A stretch of DNA of 64,000 nt from Phanerodontia chrysosporium. Its lineage: Eukaryota; Basidiomycota; Agaricomycetes; Polyporales; Phanerochaetaceae. This document shows positions 53,448-64,000 of the stretch, one piece after another. The stretch spans positions 1,116,001 through 1,180,000 of the forward strand of contig MJGA01000005.1 in the NCBI GenBank assembly GCA_001910725.1, in the 5' to 3' direction. Within the stretch, counting starts at the first letter, position 1, and each line of letters opens with the position of its first letter. The notes beneath the pieces were generated by a model that was given only the letters and a program-made list of their open reading frames with translations, had not been told where the DNA came from and did not search any database. The translations under genes and the position numbers were made by a program.

Positions 53448-54330
53448 TATGAACATCAAGTAGTCATGCCCAAAAGATAAAATCTTTGTAAGTGAAGTTG
53501 TGCTATGGCGAAAGGCTACAGAAAAGGAAAAGAGTCAGGTGACAGTGTCAGCAGAGGAGATTCGGAGCTCTAAGCGTGAAGCATAGTTAGAAATTGCAGC
53601 CCAAGCTGCTGTGATCGTGGAGGTTTTGAGTTGGCTGATTGCCATGGTGCAGGACCTCAGCAAGCAGGCTATCTTTGAGGGCAAGGTAACCTGCCACAAA
53701 TTCTCAAAGTTTATGTTCAATATGAACATGCTTGCGAACGCTCTGTATATGTGGCTGGTGGACCTGCACTTTGACACCGCTCTAATCCAATTGCAAGAGC
53801 TGAGATCGGCACTGGAGCAGCTACAAGTAATAGAGCAGAAGTTAGACCTAATTAAGACAGATCAGACGAACTAATCTGAAAATGCACAGAAGTGGGCCAT
53901 CCAGGTGAAGTCGATGTGGACGAAGTTGGTGGCAGTGGCAAAGTGGACTAAGCAGGTCAGGGAAGGCAGTGAAAATAATGCAGACAGAGAAAATGAAGAG
54001 GAAGAAGAAGGGGAAGCACTGATGGAGGTACAAAAGACAAAAGAAGAAGATAAGGAGAGTTCAGAGACTTCAGCCTAATATTCCAGCAAATCGTCCTAGG
54101 TGTCTCAACCCCACTCGGCATCAATCATATCCAAGGATGTGGCTCACTGCCTCAGATGGCGACAAGTCCCTTACTCTATGGCGAGGGGTAATTCTCTAAG
54201 GTAAGTGGCCCATACAAATTATTTCCTTAATCAAATACAAACCTCGGCTTACTTATTTCCAGAGACACTTGCTGCTGCTTCAACAGTGAACAGGCATTTG
54301 AAGTCTGAGGACAAAAATTCACTGTAAATT

Positions 54331-55600
54331 GTGTGAAATAATCTAGAGCTATATGGAATAGAGTGTGAGCATATCTATACATAATAGCTAGACCCCAAAT
54401 GATGTTACAAATCGATAGAAGTTTGTGATAGGACTATTAATAATTAATATAGTGCACTGATTCTCATGATGTTCAAGTTTGGCAGTGGCCTTGAGTGCAC
54501 TGCCAATCTTCGACTTCATAGAGCAAATCCATCTCTGGTTTTGATCGTTGACAAGTGCCAAAAGTGTTTGGCACTAGGTCATGCAGAACATTGAAGGGGT
54601 AAGCTATAGTCCACAGCTGCTTAATTGTAATATCAGGCACATTTGCACCCTATTTGCTACAACAAATAGGTACAAAGGCTAACAATCAACAGTATCCAGC
54701 AGCAAATATGTACATATAAGGTGTACATAAGGGACAGCAAATAATGTCATTAACTTGTATTTGTATCAAGCCTCTCAGAATTCTTCAGAATTCTTCAGAA
54801 TCTCATGGAACATTCCAGAAACAGACCATTCCTTCACCTCCAACAGCCAGAACATGGCAAAACCTTGTGGAAATGAAAACATATTCCAGATCCCTTGGCA
54901 TATGCTTGGCTCAGCAGCAGGAATTTGGCCAGAATATGCCAGAAACAGGTGGAAGCAAACAGAATAGTCTAGTTTATTCTAGTTTCTTTCTAATGATAAA
55001 TATCTACTTCCTTTTTTAATTTCTTTATTCCCACCCTCTTCAATTTTAAATAGCCTCTACATGTATATATAGGCCACAAGTAGCACCTCAAATAACAAGC
55101 AACTTTCAATCCACAGTCAGGCTATTGCTTCACCCAAGGTAATGTAACTTAAGCAACTGGCTTAGCTACAAAGTAGACTCTATCAGTTTACTACAGCGCT
55201 AGTGAAAGGGGGCATAGTTTACTGAGCAAATGGCTTAGTATGGTGCATTTCAGTTGTCAATGATTGTCACTTACGTTTGTGGTTACTTAGGTTTACTTGA
55301 GCTTCATCTGTGATGTGAAGTTAAGTAACAATAGTTCAACATTGTCAAGCCTTCACTATACTGGAGTGAAGCACCTGCTTACATGCAAACAGGCTATTAA
55401 CTGGACATTAGACTCAGTGTGGACGTAGCTTAGGTCTAGCAGTCAAGATCATAACTGTATCTATCCCACATTTATTGCTCCTACTTTTGTATACATTCAT
55501 ACAACAAATCACATATCTCAACACGAACCACTGGGAATTCTCGATCTAACGTCTGATCCAGAAAACTCAGCATACAGTTGTTCCTCTTGACTAAACAATA
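54331..55600. other. AT-rich sequence, possibly an old LTR
   Basis: No gene recognised. Around 54620-55450 there are LTR-like features, a TATA box (catgtatatatagg near 55060) and TTACTT/AAGTAA words as in LTR C, but no boundary can be set. Confidence 0.3.
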
Positions 55601-55619
55601 TACCAACCGTCTCTGGCAG

Positions 55620-58600
55620 TGATATCGTCCTTGCATTCTTCCATCAAATCTGCAAGGAAGTGCAGCAGTTGATACATATTTTCAGTGTTCTCGGCTTCCA
55701 CATCATCAAGCTTCACAGAAATTAATCTTTTATTAGCGCAAGACTCCAATTAATCTGTATCAAGACATATTCTATGTCCAACACCACTGCCAGCTCTTGT
55801 CCTCAATAAGCCATCACGACCAATTGCAGGTGGTTTGTTAGGTAATGGATTGATCTAGAGGAGAGAGTTGTAAGCAGGTTGAACTGCTAAAGAATTAGAT
55901 ACATACTGGAGATGATACACACTAGTTTATGTCAGATTCTAATATACCTTCTGAAGGAGAACCTGACTCAGCACCTATGCGGGCCAATCAATTCCAGTTG
56001 CACTTCTGCTCTGGTGGCTAAATGAGCTTTTTATTGATAGGAACCATATAGAAGGGTGATATGTGATATTGAGTTGCCGTGACCCACTAGTTTGGAGGGA
56101 GTATACCTATCTTCTACATAAGATGCTTGCACAATAGGGAGAAATGGTACTTCTGAGCATTGCAATTGTATATCCATGTCATGAGATCTGTTGTGTACAA
56201 TCTGTTGATTGCAACAATAGTAAGACACTCTTAGAACTGTTTGAATGCAGCTTGCATGATCATTAGCTTATTTGGCTATCCACCACTGCGTCTGTTGAGA
56301 ATCTGAGAGAGGGTAAGTCTGTATATCAGAAGACACTGAGTGAGGATGGCATAGTTTGCAAGGTCAACTGGTGGGCAGTTGTACCTCTGCAACATGAGGT
56401 GCTTGAGGTTTCGGCACAATGATTCAACAATCATAGTCATACAATGAACAGAAGTGCTCTTCTCATTTGCAAAGCGGGCCCAATGAGCTCACCAATCACT
56501 TGCATACCAATTATTCCACAACTATACTTATTCTTTGCAGAGCCAGTTTCGATAGCAGTGAGTATACATTTTTTCAGTTGTTTTGCATTTGATCTTCACT
56601 CCCATTTGTGCCTTGCCATGGCATTCGGGGAGCAATAAATGCTGGAATGCGTACTTGGTAAAAATGTGCATGATTGGTAGGCGGTGTGATGCAGGACAGA
56701 ACATGTAGTTGTTCGCCTTCTTGTGATGCTTGTGGTGCAGTTGCTCTTCTGCTTGGCTACAATTTGGCATTTTAGGTGAGTGGACAACTTTGACTGGCAA
56801 AGGCTCACTATTGGTATCCACAGATTAGTGTTCCAGAACTTCTGCATTGGTGCGGATATCCTCTTCAGCATTGCTAACCATTCCTCATAGTCATTATACT
56901 CCAAGTTGTACTGTCACGATTTTTTGTCTCAATCCTTAGAGTTAGAGGCAACAGGTGATGGAAGCGATTACTCTGAACTGTGACATATAGAAGTGCTAGA
57001 GTAATAGCCCTAACTTTGGAGCTGGTCATGTGATACGATGATCACGTGATGCACACATGTGCAGTATTCCAGGGTCACATGAATAAAGGTCTAAAAGCAG
57101 ACAAAGGTTCAGAAGTGCCAAGACACCCCAGAATGGACTAAAAAGTCCTCTTAGTTCCGGACAGTGCTGAAACATTCTGGAGATTTCTGAGACATCGTAG
57201 AAATATTGAGGAACATGTAGGAGAATGTAGAAATGCCTGTAGGGCACTAGCCAACAGTATAGTAGGTTTTAGATGGCTAGAACCCTGAACACCAGTCTCT
57301 GGGGATCTGGTGCACATGTATATAAACTCTGAGGGCTGGCAGTGCCTCCCCAGCTTCAATCTTATCGCATCTCACCTCTCTAGTCTCTATACCTCATTTT
57401 CTAGCTTGGCTACACCCTTTGTAGTTCAAGTAAACCTTTGTCAGTGAGTATCGCTGGTTGGTTTGGTGTATAGGTGCTAGGGCAGCTTATTTTTGTGATA
57501 TGTACACCTCCTCTCTGTGCAACTAAAGCTCAACAAGCCTAGCCCAGTGTTCACCAGCATTGCTCCGCTCATTGTCTGATGCAGTGCTGAACTCAGTGAT
57601 CACACCCTCAGGATTACTGTGGATAAGTTGCCTTTCCAGATTGAAGTCTTCTTGACAGTTAGGATTTTTGTCATCTTGATTAGATAAGCCACTTGGTTTA
57701 AGAATGATTATGCATGCAGGGATGCAGATAACCAAGTCTTCCTGTGAGAGAGCAGAAGGCTGCCCACTAATCAAAAGGTGCACTCAGGGATAGGGAGCAG
57801 TTGTGGTACTTCTCGAGATTCACCCCCATATTGTGCAATGGGAACAAAGGTGGAGTAGATTAAGCTAAACTCTTAATGCACTTCCTCCCTGTTATATGTG
57901 CCAGGCTGCTCAAATAGCTTTGCCAGCCTTTGTTTTGGTGCATGCAATACATGCCAGAAGTATAGCTAGTGCTTGGCATACGACCAGACCTCTCACATTG
58001 CGTTAATTTCCAACCAGTCCTTGTTCGTCAGGATATATTCAGGGTTCACATCCAACTTCTTGATTTGATGGAGGAATTGCTCAAAAACAGCCTGTTTCAT
58101 GTCAAAATCAGCCACTTGCAGATCTGTGTTGAGATTACAGAATGTAAGCGGTATCTCTAAATTCTCTGCACCAGCAATTGCAGCAAACGTTTCAAAATAC
58201 ACTCTATTGTTTCCGACTGCCAAGTGGTAAGCCTTCTACTTCTGCCTGATTAGATGCGTCAAACTTATATGTTGAGTCCATGGCTAGCTTGAATATGTTT
58301 GCTCACCAAGTAGACATAAAGTTCATAATGTAGAATGCAAGGGCCTGCATTTCAGACACTGGCTCTAGCTCAATGAGCTTAACCTGATGTTTGGAATGTT
58401 AAAGGGTGAATTTCTGTGTGGATTCTATGTCATTCTTCTCAAGTTTCCAGAAATCCTTGCTGACAGACTCCCAGTAGTGCGCAACAGCTTTTCTTGTAAA
58501 GGGGAGCTTGTTCTTGGAATTGTACATAGTCTAATCTTCATTCTTCTGCTGAACAATGAGGTACCACAGCTAGAATATTGTGAGTAATTCTTTCTAATAA

Positions 58601-58850
58601 TCTATGCTGCTGGGAGCTAATCTCTTCAGTGTTATAGGTCTGCACATGCTCTTCAATAAACTTTTTCCATCTGTCTAGTAAGTTGATTATTTTATAAGCC
58701 CGATAGTTAACCAGGTGTTTGACTTTGATTGCCATCACAAATGAGGTCAGATTCATGGTGATGTGAAGCCAGCCATCACATTCAAAGTGTTGCATGTGTC
58801 GAACAACTCATGGCTTGTCTTTAGGTGACTCCTGATCTTGCTCTCGAGTC
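55620..58850 (-). pseudogene. MULE (Mutator-like) transposase relic, split by a solo LTR of A
   Basis: Read on the minus strand from 58795: DGWLHITMNLTSF (N-terminal region), LAMDSTYKFDASNQ (58270) and FEQFLHQIKKLDVNPEYILT, then NKDWLEINAM (58040, the MULE catalytic domain), YAKHxLYFWHVLHAPKQRLA (57900), HREEVYNLEYNDYEEWLAML (57540 across the LTR), and a SWIM-like zinc site WICNCNAQKYHFS (56170). Further down, INPLPNKPPAIGRDGLLRTR (55830). Many stops and frameshifts. MULEs are cut-and-paste DNA transposons with long target duplications; I could not find their TIRs. Confidence 0.7.
56912..57500 (+). mobile_element. Solo LTR of element A nested in the MULE relic
   Basis: 589 bp, TGTCACGATTTTT...TTTTGTGATA, with a perfect TGTAC target duplication (56907-56911 and 57501-57505). 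Removing it and one TGTAC restores the MULE reading frame. The U3 CACGTG boxes have partly decayed by transitions. Confidence 0.94.
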
Positions 58851-59549
58851 TTTAGCTATGCACAACTAAATGAATAAATTGTAGCTTTCAAGTTTACAGG
58901 AATACTATTAGTTTCGAACTTGACAGTGCATAAAATATATTAAATTTACAGTGAAGAAGCAATAGGTAAGGTATGCATATTCAATGCAATATCATCCACA
59001 TCCCAATAAGCTAAGAAACTGCTATTGCTCTCTCCTTTAGGGTTTGGTCACTCAAAAAGCTGGCAGAGCATTCCATCTTTGTTCACAGCTCAAAATCTGC
59101 ATCTCCTGAGCTCTCTCTGACCATGTCCATGAGGCTGTTCCAAGATGCCTGCATACAGTGCGTCTTGGACCTAACACCACCATCTTCTACATTGCCCTTC
59201 TTCATCAGCCTTTACCTCTTCTACCGTGTTGCCTTCTTTGATGCACAGGTGCGACAATACAACGCCAATTTGCCTTTATTCTTTTGGCTAACAGTGATAT
59301 TTTCAGAGGTTTTAAAAATATTGCACTGCAGGCAGCGGTCTTTTTCCATATGTCTCTAGGTGTTCAGCAGGGTGCAGAATGCCTAGATGTTGCACAGAAA
59401 AATTAAGGGTGACCAGAACAAGGGCAGGGAGTGTTTAAGTGAGTATTCTACTTGGTTACTTTAGCATTTTGACATCCAATTCTAGTGAATATGAGATATA
59501 GCATATTTATCTGGAGTGTATTGATATTATTACATAGATAATGAATGTT
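58851..59549. other. Unrecognised sequence right of the MULE relic
   Basis: Possibly the MULE's terminal region. A 78-codon plus-strand frame at 59123-59359 has no family resemblance. Confidence 0.3.
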
Positions 59550-59900
59550 TGCAAATTGTCCGAAACCCTTGTTTGCACCATCTTACTAATCAGAACTTGA
59601 AAGCACCGATTCACTATTGAAACAGCGGCAGGTGTCTTTAGAAATAGATAAGCCAAGGTTTGTATTTGAGTAAGGAAATGATTTGTATAGACCACTTACC
59701 TTAGAGAATTACCCCTTGTCATAGAGTAAGGGACATGTCACTGTCTAAGGCAGTGAACTATACTCTCGGTTGTGATTGATGTTAAGTGGAGTTGAAACAC
59801 CTAGAACAATCCACTGGAGCATTAGGTTCAAGTAGTTCAGAGGAGTCAAAGTCAGAGGAGTTCAGGGAGGAGATGGAGAAGAGTTCAGGAAGGAAGAAAA
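59550..59900 (-). repeat. Inverted copy of 54030-54320
   Basis: The reverse complement matches the 54-kb sequence, including GGTAATTCTCTAAGGTAAGT and CAAATACAAACC. Both encode related text (PNIPANRPRCLNPT versus PNAPVDCSRCFNST) ahead of a probable splice donor. Confidence 0.65.
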
Positions 59901-60079
59901 TAAGACCAGAGAAGTAAGAGGGTATTTTGTTCTTTGTCTTATATTTTTCTCCTTTAATATTATGTAACATTTTTGGGAATTCTTATGTGAGAGTGAATAG
60001 ATGCAGAAAATTGAATTAGAAGCAGAGATGGAAAACTGACAAATCAAAAGAAATACAAAGTGAGATGTTTTTTTATGTA

Positions 60080-61210
60080 TATGAAGGTAAAAGAGGCAGA
60101 TAAATGGGGAGAGAAATAGAAAGGTATCATTAGGGTATCGATCTTGAAGTCCACGATCTCAGAGATCTCATATTCAAGGTCTTCATTGATCTCGACCAAA
60201 GATGGCGTAGACGTAGTCCAACCTGGAATAAAACTAGAAAGGTGATATTTAACATAAATATGTTGTACACGAAATGTATGGTGCAGAACCTGTGGAGAAG
60301 CTATAGTATATATAACTATGGGCCAGCCTTTGCTATGACCTTGTAAGGACCAAACATTTTCTCTGCAAGCTTTGAAAATGGACAGATAGTCTAGAAGTAC
60401 TTAGCCTTTACAAAGACCATGTTTCTAATCTGAAGATCAGGCAGAGGTGATCTCTGGAGATTGGCAGATTTTTGGTGGCACTTCTGGACTTCTGCGATCT
60501 GTATCCAGAGCTCTGACTAGAGCTTGTAGAGATCGACAGCAAAGTCACAAGTGTGAGTGGACATGATATTATGCTCAGGATGCACTGTGAGATTGGGTGA
60601 TAGCTCTTGTTAGCAAGAAATGGAGAAATATCCATTGTTGCACTTAGGGCATTGTTGTACATAAATTTCATAGGTAGAAGTAACTCTGATTAGTTGTTCT
60701 GCTAGTAATTGCAGTACATTCAGAAATACTACTTGAGAGTTTGGTTAGTATGCTCTGTTTATTCATTTGCCTCAGGGTGATACTCAGAGGTGTAGTGTAG
60801 TTCAATGTCCAAAGTCAGAGTTAGAATATAGAATAACTATGAGATGAATGTGGATTTCCCAGTTAGCAGTAACATGCAAGGGAACTCCGTGCTGGGAGAA
60901 CATAGAAAATGAATAACTTAGTTAATCCCAGAGCATTAATCCCATTATAAGTGGGTATTAAGATTGCCTGCTTAGTGAGACAATCCACCACTACAACGAT
61001 AGCAGAGAATCCAAAAGACTTTGGAAGATACTCGATGAAGTCCATGGAGATGAAGCTTTACAACTTCTCTAGAATCAGAAGTTGCTGCAGAGTTCTGTAT
61101 AGTTTGTACCAGGTAGCCTTGGATCTTTTGCGATTTGTGAAAGAGTGGCAGTAGTTCTTGACGGATCTATGAATACCAGAAAATACAGAGCGTAGAATGC
61201 TCCACAGTGC
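60080..61210 (-). pseudogene. Ty3/Gypsy integrase relic
   Basis: On the minus strand: SMDFIEYLPKSFGFSAIVVV (integrase core, 61045), then MKFMYNNALSATMDISPFLA (60671) and, near 60360, a piece like the post-integrase LAEKMFGPYKVIAKAGP. Numerous stops. No LTRs found nearby. Confidence 0.75.
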
Positions 61211-61469
61211 TCTGCATGCCGCATCGCGAGTCACACTGGTCCTCAATCCGGCACTTGTCCGAACTGTCCATAAACGCCCGAAGCACCCAGTACTGCTTGA
61301 CCCGTCCCCTCTGCCCTCTGTTGATCACTGATCCGCTATTGACACATCTGGTACGTTACCCTTCTGTGTACTCTATGTTAGCCTTAATACCAAAAAATAG
61401 TGAAAACATGATAAAGCTTGGCAATATCAAGAACATCTCAAAGCTCATTGCATAGAAAGGCCGCATGAA
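61211..61469. other. Unassigned sequence before the CTF4-like relic
   Basis: LVLNPALVRTVHKRPKHPVL near 61240 looks protein-like, but I cannot assign it. Confidence 0.3.
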
Positions 61470-62800
61470 GGCTGTTCGAAGAGTAACATGGCATTGATCG
61501 GAGTCTCTGCTTGTGCATCTACATCTCCTGCACAGCTTGAATTTATCTCACCGTGAACTTAGATTTCATGTAGGGCAGATGGCGAGATTATTATGTGAGA
61601 CGTCTCAGAAGGTGAACTGAAGCAGGTGACAACTATAGATAGCATTATCCCACGATACAGAGTTAGTGCAAAGAAATTATCTTCATATCTGCTCCTAACA
61701 GACCATTCAGGTCATCGGAATGATGTTACGACTGTTCCACTGTCTGGCATACCTCTGGACTACATTTTTATGTCATCATGCAAATGCACGGTATGCATAC
61801 ATAGTGTCCACCAGTTGGTTGCATTCATGTTCATGTTGAGAATTGGCCAGTATAGCAGGGGCAGAATGGACAAAGTCCAGAACATTTCCAGACAATGCAT
61901 GTTCTGGTGCAATCACTGTGCTTGCACGATCTGTCAATGGCATGTATATCACAACGGCCAGCAAGAGTGAGATCTTTGTTTGGGCGACGCACAACTGCAG
62001 ACTAATGTACCGATTCCAAGAAAGCATCACCTCGCCTTTGGCACAAAGGGCCTGGTCACCAATAGCCAACCTTCTTGCGTGGATAGACACCGACAGTATG
62101 CTGACCCACTGGAATAGCCCCTTACCTGCTGACGGCGTCCACCCGGTTAAGTTTTTGGCGTCTGTCTTCACATCGAAACCTCTGCTACAGGCTACAAAAC
62201 GCAAGGGCATGCCCAACCTGTTCGACTTTGACCTCAGCATCACTGAAGCGCAAGACATTGTCGATGACCAGAATGCAGCAATCGATGACAGCGAGCTGCA
62301 GACCAGCCTCGCGGACGTGTTCAATGAGGACTGGATTCTGAACGACCTTGGTGGGGGCATGGACCATGAGGACAAGGCCATGAAGGGCGTGCGATGGAGT
62401 GGCAGGGGCGTGCGTGAGATGGTCAGCGTGATAAAGACACAGGCAGTGTTCCAACCAGGTGCAATGCCATTCATGGCAAAGAAGCAGTATCTCGTGTACA
62501 ATATCCTCAGTGTCATTGAGGCCACGGACTAGGACACGCACCATGTTGTCTCTGTCGAGTTCCACAACTGCAGCGCATATTGCTCCTACTACTTCATGGA
62601 TGCTCACAAGTACGACTTCGCTGCCCTCGGCGAGCGCAGCGTGCCCGAGGGCGCGCATCCAGCACACGTCGCGTACAAGCCCTATGGCACCTGGGCAGTG
62701 CAGGTGGAGTGGACATATGACCTTCCTGCACATGATGATGTTATCAAAATGGTATGGCCTGCCATTGCACACCGTTACCTGTTTGCAGCTGGTTTCTCTA
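61470..62800 (+). pseudogene. Broken CTF4/MCL1/WDHD1 (replisome adaptor) gene copy
   Basis: WD40-like pieces appear at 61570-61640 (ADGEIIM, stop, DVSEGELKQ) and, in another frame, from 61843 (VNGMYITTASKSEIFVWATH, QRAWSPIANLLAWIDTDSML). The conserved middle domain follows: PFMAKKQYLVYNILSVIEAT, then a TAG at 62530-62532 and DTHHVVSVEFHN, SYYFMDAHKYDFAALGERSV, VAYKPYGTWAVQVEWTYDLP. CTF4 is the trimeric hub linking GINS/CMG helicase to polymerase alpha. Here the stop is where CAG (Gln) is expected, frames change, the start is missing, and similarity fades after ~62760. The full gene should be about 800-1,000 codons, so this is a truncated copy or a decayed gene. Confidence 0.75.
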
Positions 62801-62879
62801 ACTTGAAAGGGGCCATTGGTTGGGGATCTTGCTCGGAAAAAACAAGTATAAATGAAGACGTAGAGTATTGAAATAACTT

Positions 62880-64000
62880 GTCCTGGGTGGGCCTGTGTAC
62901 AGCATAGAGAAGAGGGACAGGACGGCAAAAGAAGGAGGTGACTGATAATTTAAGTAAAGTGAACAAATAGAGCCAAATTGATCTTCACATACTTGTCAAA
63001 TACACTAGGGTTAAGCATGCTCTCTGAGCTTGCCATGCACCTTGTAGTCAGTCGGAACATCTGTCTGACATGGAAACTCAACTCACCACTGCATACGTAT
63101 GCTAAATGACCTGGAGCGGCTGAATGCATGAAAATACAGAGGCAGACACACTATGAGCTAATATTGGCAAGTACCCAGACCTACCAAATAAACTGTAACC
63201 AGTGACAACAAGCATTCGATGCCGTGCTTGAAGCTTGGACACTCGCCTATGAACTTGGCTGCCATCTGGTCCCAATCAATACACGATACAACTTCCGTGT
63301 TGTCGTCGATGTATTGTGTTGGTCATGAAGTGAATGCTTAAGCCGTATCGCAGAACCGCGTGTGCTGAACAATCATGATTAATGGACAACCCTAAGATAT
63401 GAGCGTACAAGCCTACATCCTACCACGCTGCTCCCCCTTGCATCTGGCCTTCACTTCACTTTTCTAAGCACCCGCGGCGAGCACTTAACTTCATGATGAT
63501 CACACTGTGTTCGCTGTACTCCGCTTGCTCATTTGCTACAAGAATTGTTGATGCTGAAAAGGAGGTAACACAGATATGCTGTACGGCGCCCTTATACATG
63601 AAATGTGTGGTAATATCCAAAAAAAACTGACACATATACAAGTACATCTCAATATCTATACACCCGACTTGGCACTATTGGTACAAATCACAATAATTAT
63701 ATAACTAGACCTGAAAACATGTATCATTCCTTGCGTTGCCAAAATTGGTTTACGCAAGCGAATACACATAGACTGATCTTCCTATATTGACATGAACAAT
63801 ATAACATATGGCGTACCTACTTCTGGACGAATCAGATCGTTATTTGTAGTTGTCGATCTGTTGTTTTACTTTTGAAGCACTGACAAACTGTTTTTACAGA
63901 CTTACTTGCCCGCTGAGATCGGTATTCCTATAACGTCACACGGTCGAATTGTAAATCGCCAGATGTAAAATATGAGAAACAACCATCACATACAAACTGC
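62880..64000. other. Unrecognised sequence at the right edge
   Basis: Mixed base composition, with only short frames on either strand. No repeat, RNA gene or protein family recognised. Confidence 0.3.

Larger units (their letters stand above)
51340..54330 (+). pseudogene. Unidentified multi-exon ORF relic with Lys/Glu-rich and Cys-rich parts, host of the Tc1 insertion
   Basis: MSSEEEQRLEHG near 51376 is followed by a probable intron (GTAAGTACTCTGG to CTAACAG, ~51411-51457), then a Lys/Glu-rich stretch (KTEEKAKKVLVEMALKRRKM) and KYIPCDFCRKMKLKCK (~51700), whose spacing resembles half of a fungal Zn cluster. The Tc1 element interrupts it after 51793. Beyond it, from ~53560, come VIVEVLSWLIAMVQDLSKQ, a helical region and an acidic tail. 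A second probable intron begins GTAAGTGG near 54201. Stops occur in several places. Related sequence lies inverted at 59550-59900, so this is a repeated gene or part of a mobile element. I cannot name it. Confidence 0.4.

Noticed and set aside
62185..62928. 247-codon minus-strand ORF over the CTF4-like relic
   Set aside because: It is antisense to the recognisable CTF4 middle domain. The long open frame follows from codon bias on the other strand.
1..64000. CRISPR arrays, bacterial operons, rRNA genes, complete tRNA genes
   Set aside because: None seen. The introns, Gypsy/Copia/Tc1 elements and mitochondrial protein gene show a fungal nuclear genome.

Overview
The window looks like a repeat-rich chromosomal segment of a filamentous basidiomycete fungus, most likely an Agaricomycete. 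The evidence is two 48-nt GT..AG introns in the one complete spliced host gene, a nuclear gene for mitochondrial ribosomal protein bL34m, chromodomain Ty3/Gypsy elements, and Tc1, MULE and Ty1/Copia elements. I cannot name the species from sequence alone.

Positions 1-3504 are a compact, GC-richer gene island. It holds the 5' end of a minus-strand gene with two SxIP motifs (CLIP-170/CAP-Gly-like, inferred), bL34m on the plus strand (542-913), and a CLASP-family microtubule protein on the minus strand in three exons (3504-1126). Almost everything after that is mobile DNA or its wreckage.

Two full-length Ty3/Gypsy elements are present. Element B (6440-15013, plus) has 525-bp LTRs and a perfect GGGTG target duplication. 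Element A (29885-38874, minus) has 600-bp LTRs and a perfect ACTAC duplication. They share one plan: a self-priming primer site, an extra ORF before gag ('ORF0'), gag, and a pol ordered PR-RT-RNaseH-IN-chromodomain with a dUTPase at the very C-terminus. A's reading frames are all intact. B's pol and gag have no frameshift but six stop codons, each explained by one C-to-T or G-to-A change. A older Gypsy copy (X, about 20.5-41.4 kb, plus) carries a dUTPase relic in a different place, between protease and RT, and a coiled-coil-like ORF after the chromodomain.

The middle of the window is a stack of nested insertions that can be peeled apart by target duplications and restored reading continuity. 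Solo LTRs D, C (containing a solo LTR of B) and F lie in X. Further right, D lies in X, C in D, and complete element A in C. Element A also carries an exact 890-bp tandem duplication of LTR plus leader.

From 42.6 kb on there is a Ty1/Copia element (minus) broken by a head-to-head pair of its own LTR, a LINE-like RNase H fragment, further Copia-type LTRs, a second copy of a 1.1-kb sequence found at 19 kb, an intact Tc1/mariner element (51794-53447), a MULE relic (about 55.6-58.9 kb) split by a solo LTR of A, a Gypsy integrase relic, and a broken copy of the replication-factor gene CTF4/MCL1/WDHD1 (about 61.5-62.8 kb). The rest is AT-rich sequence in which I recognise nothing.
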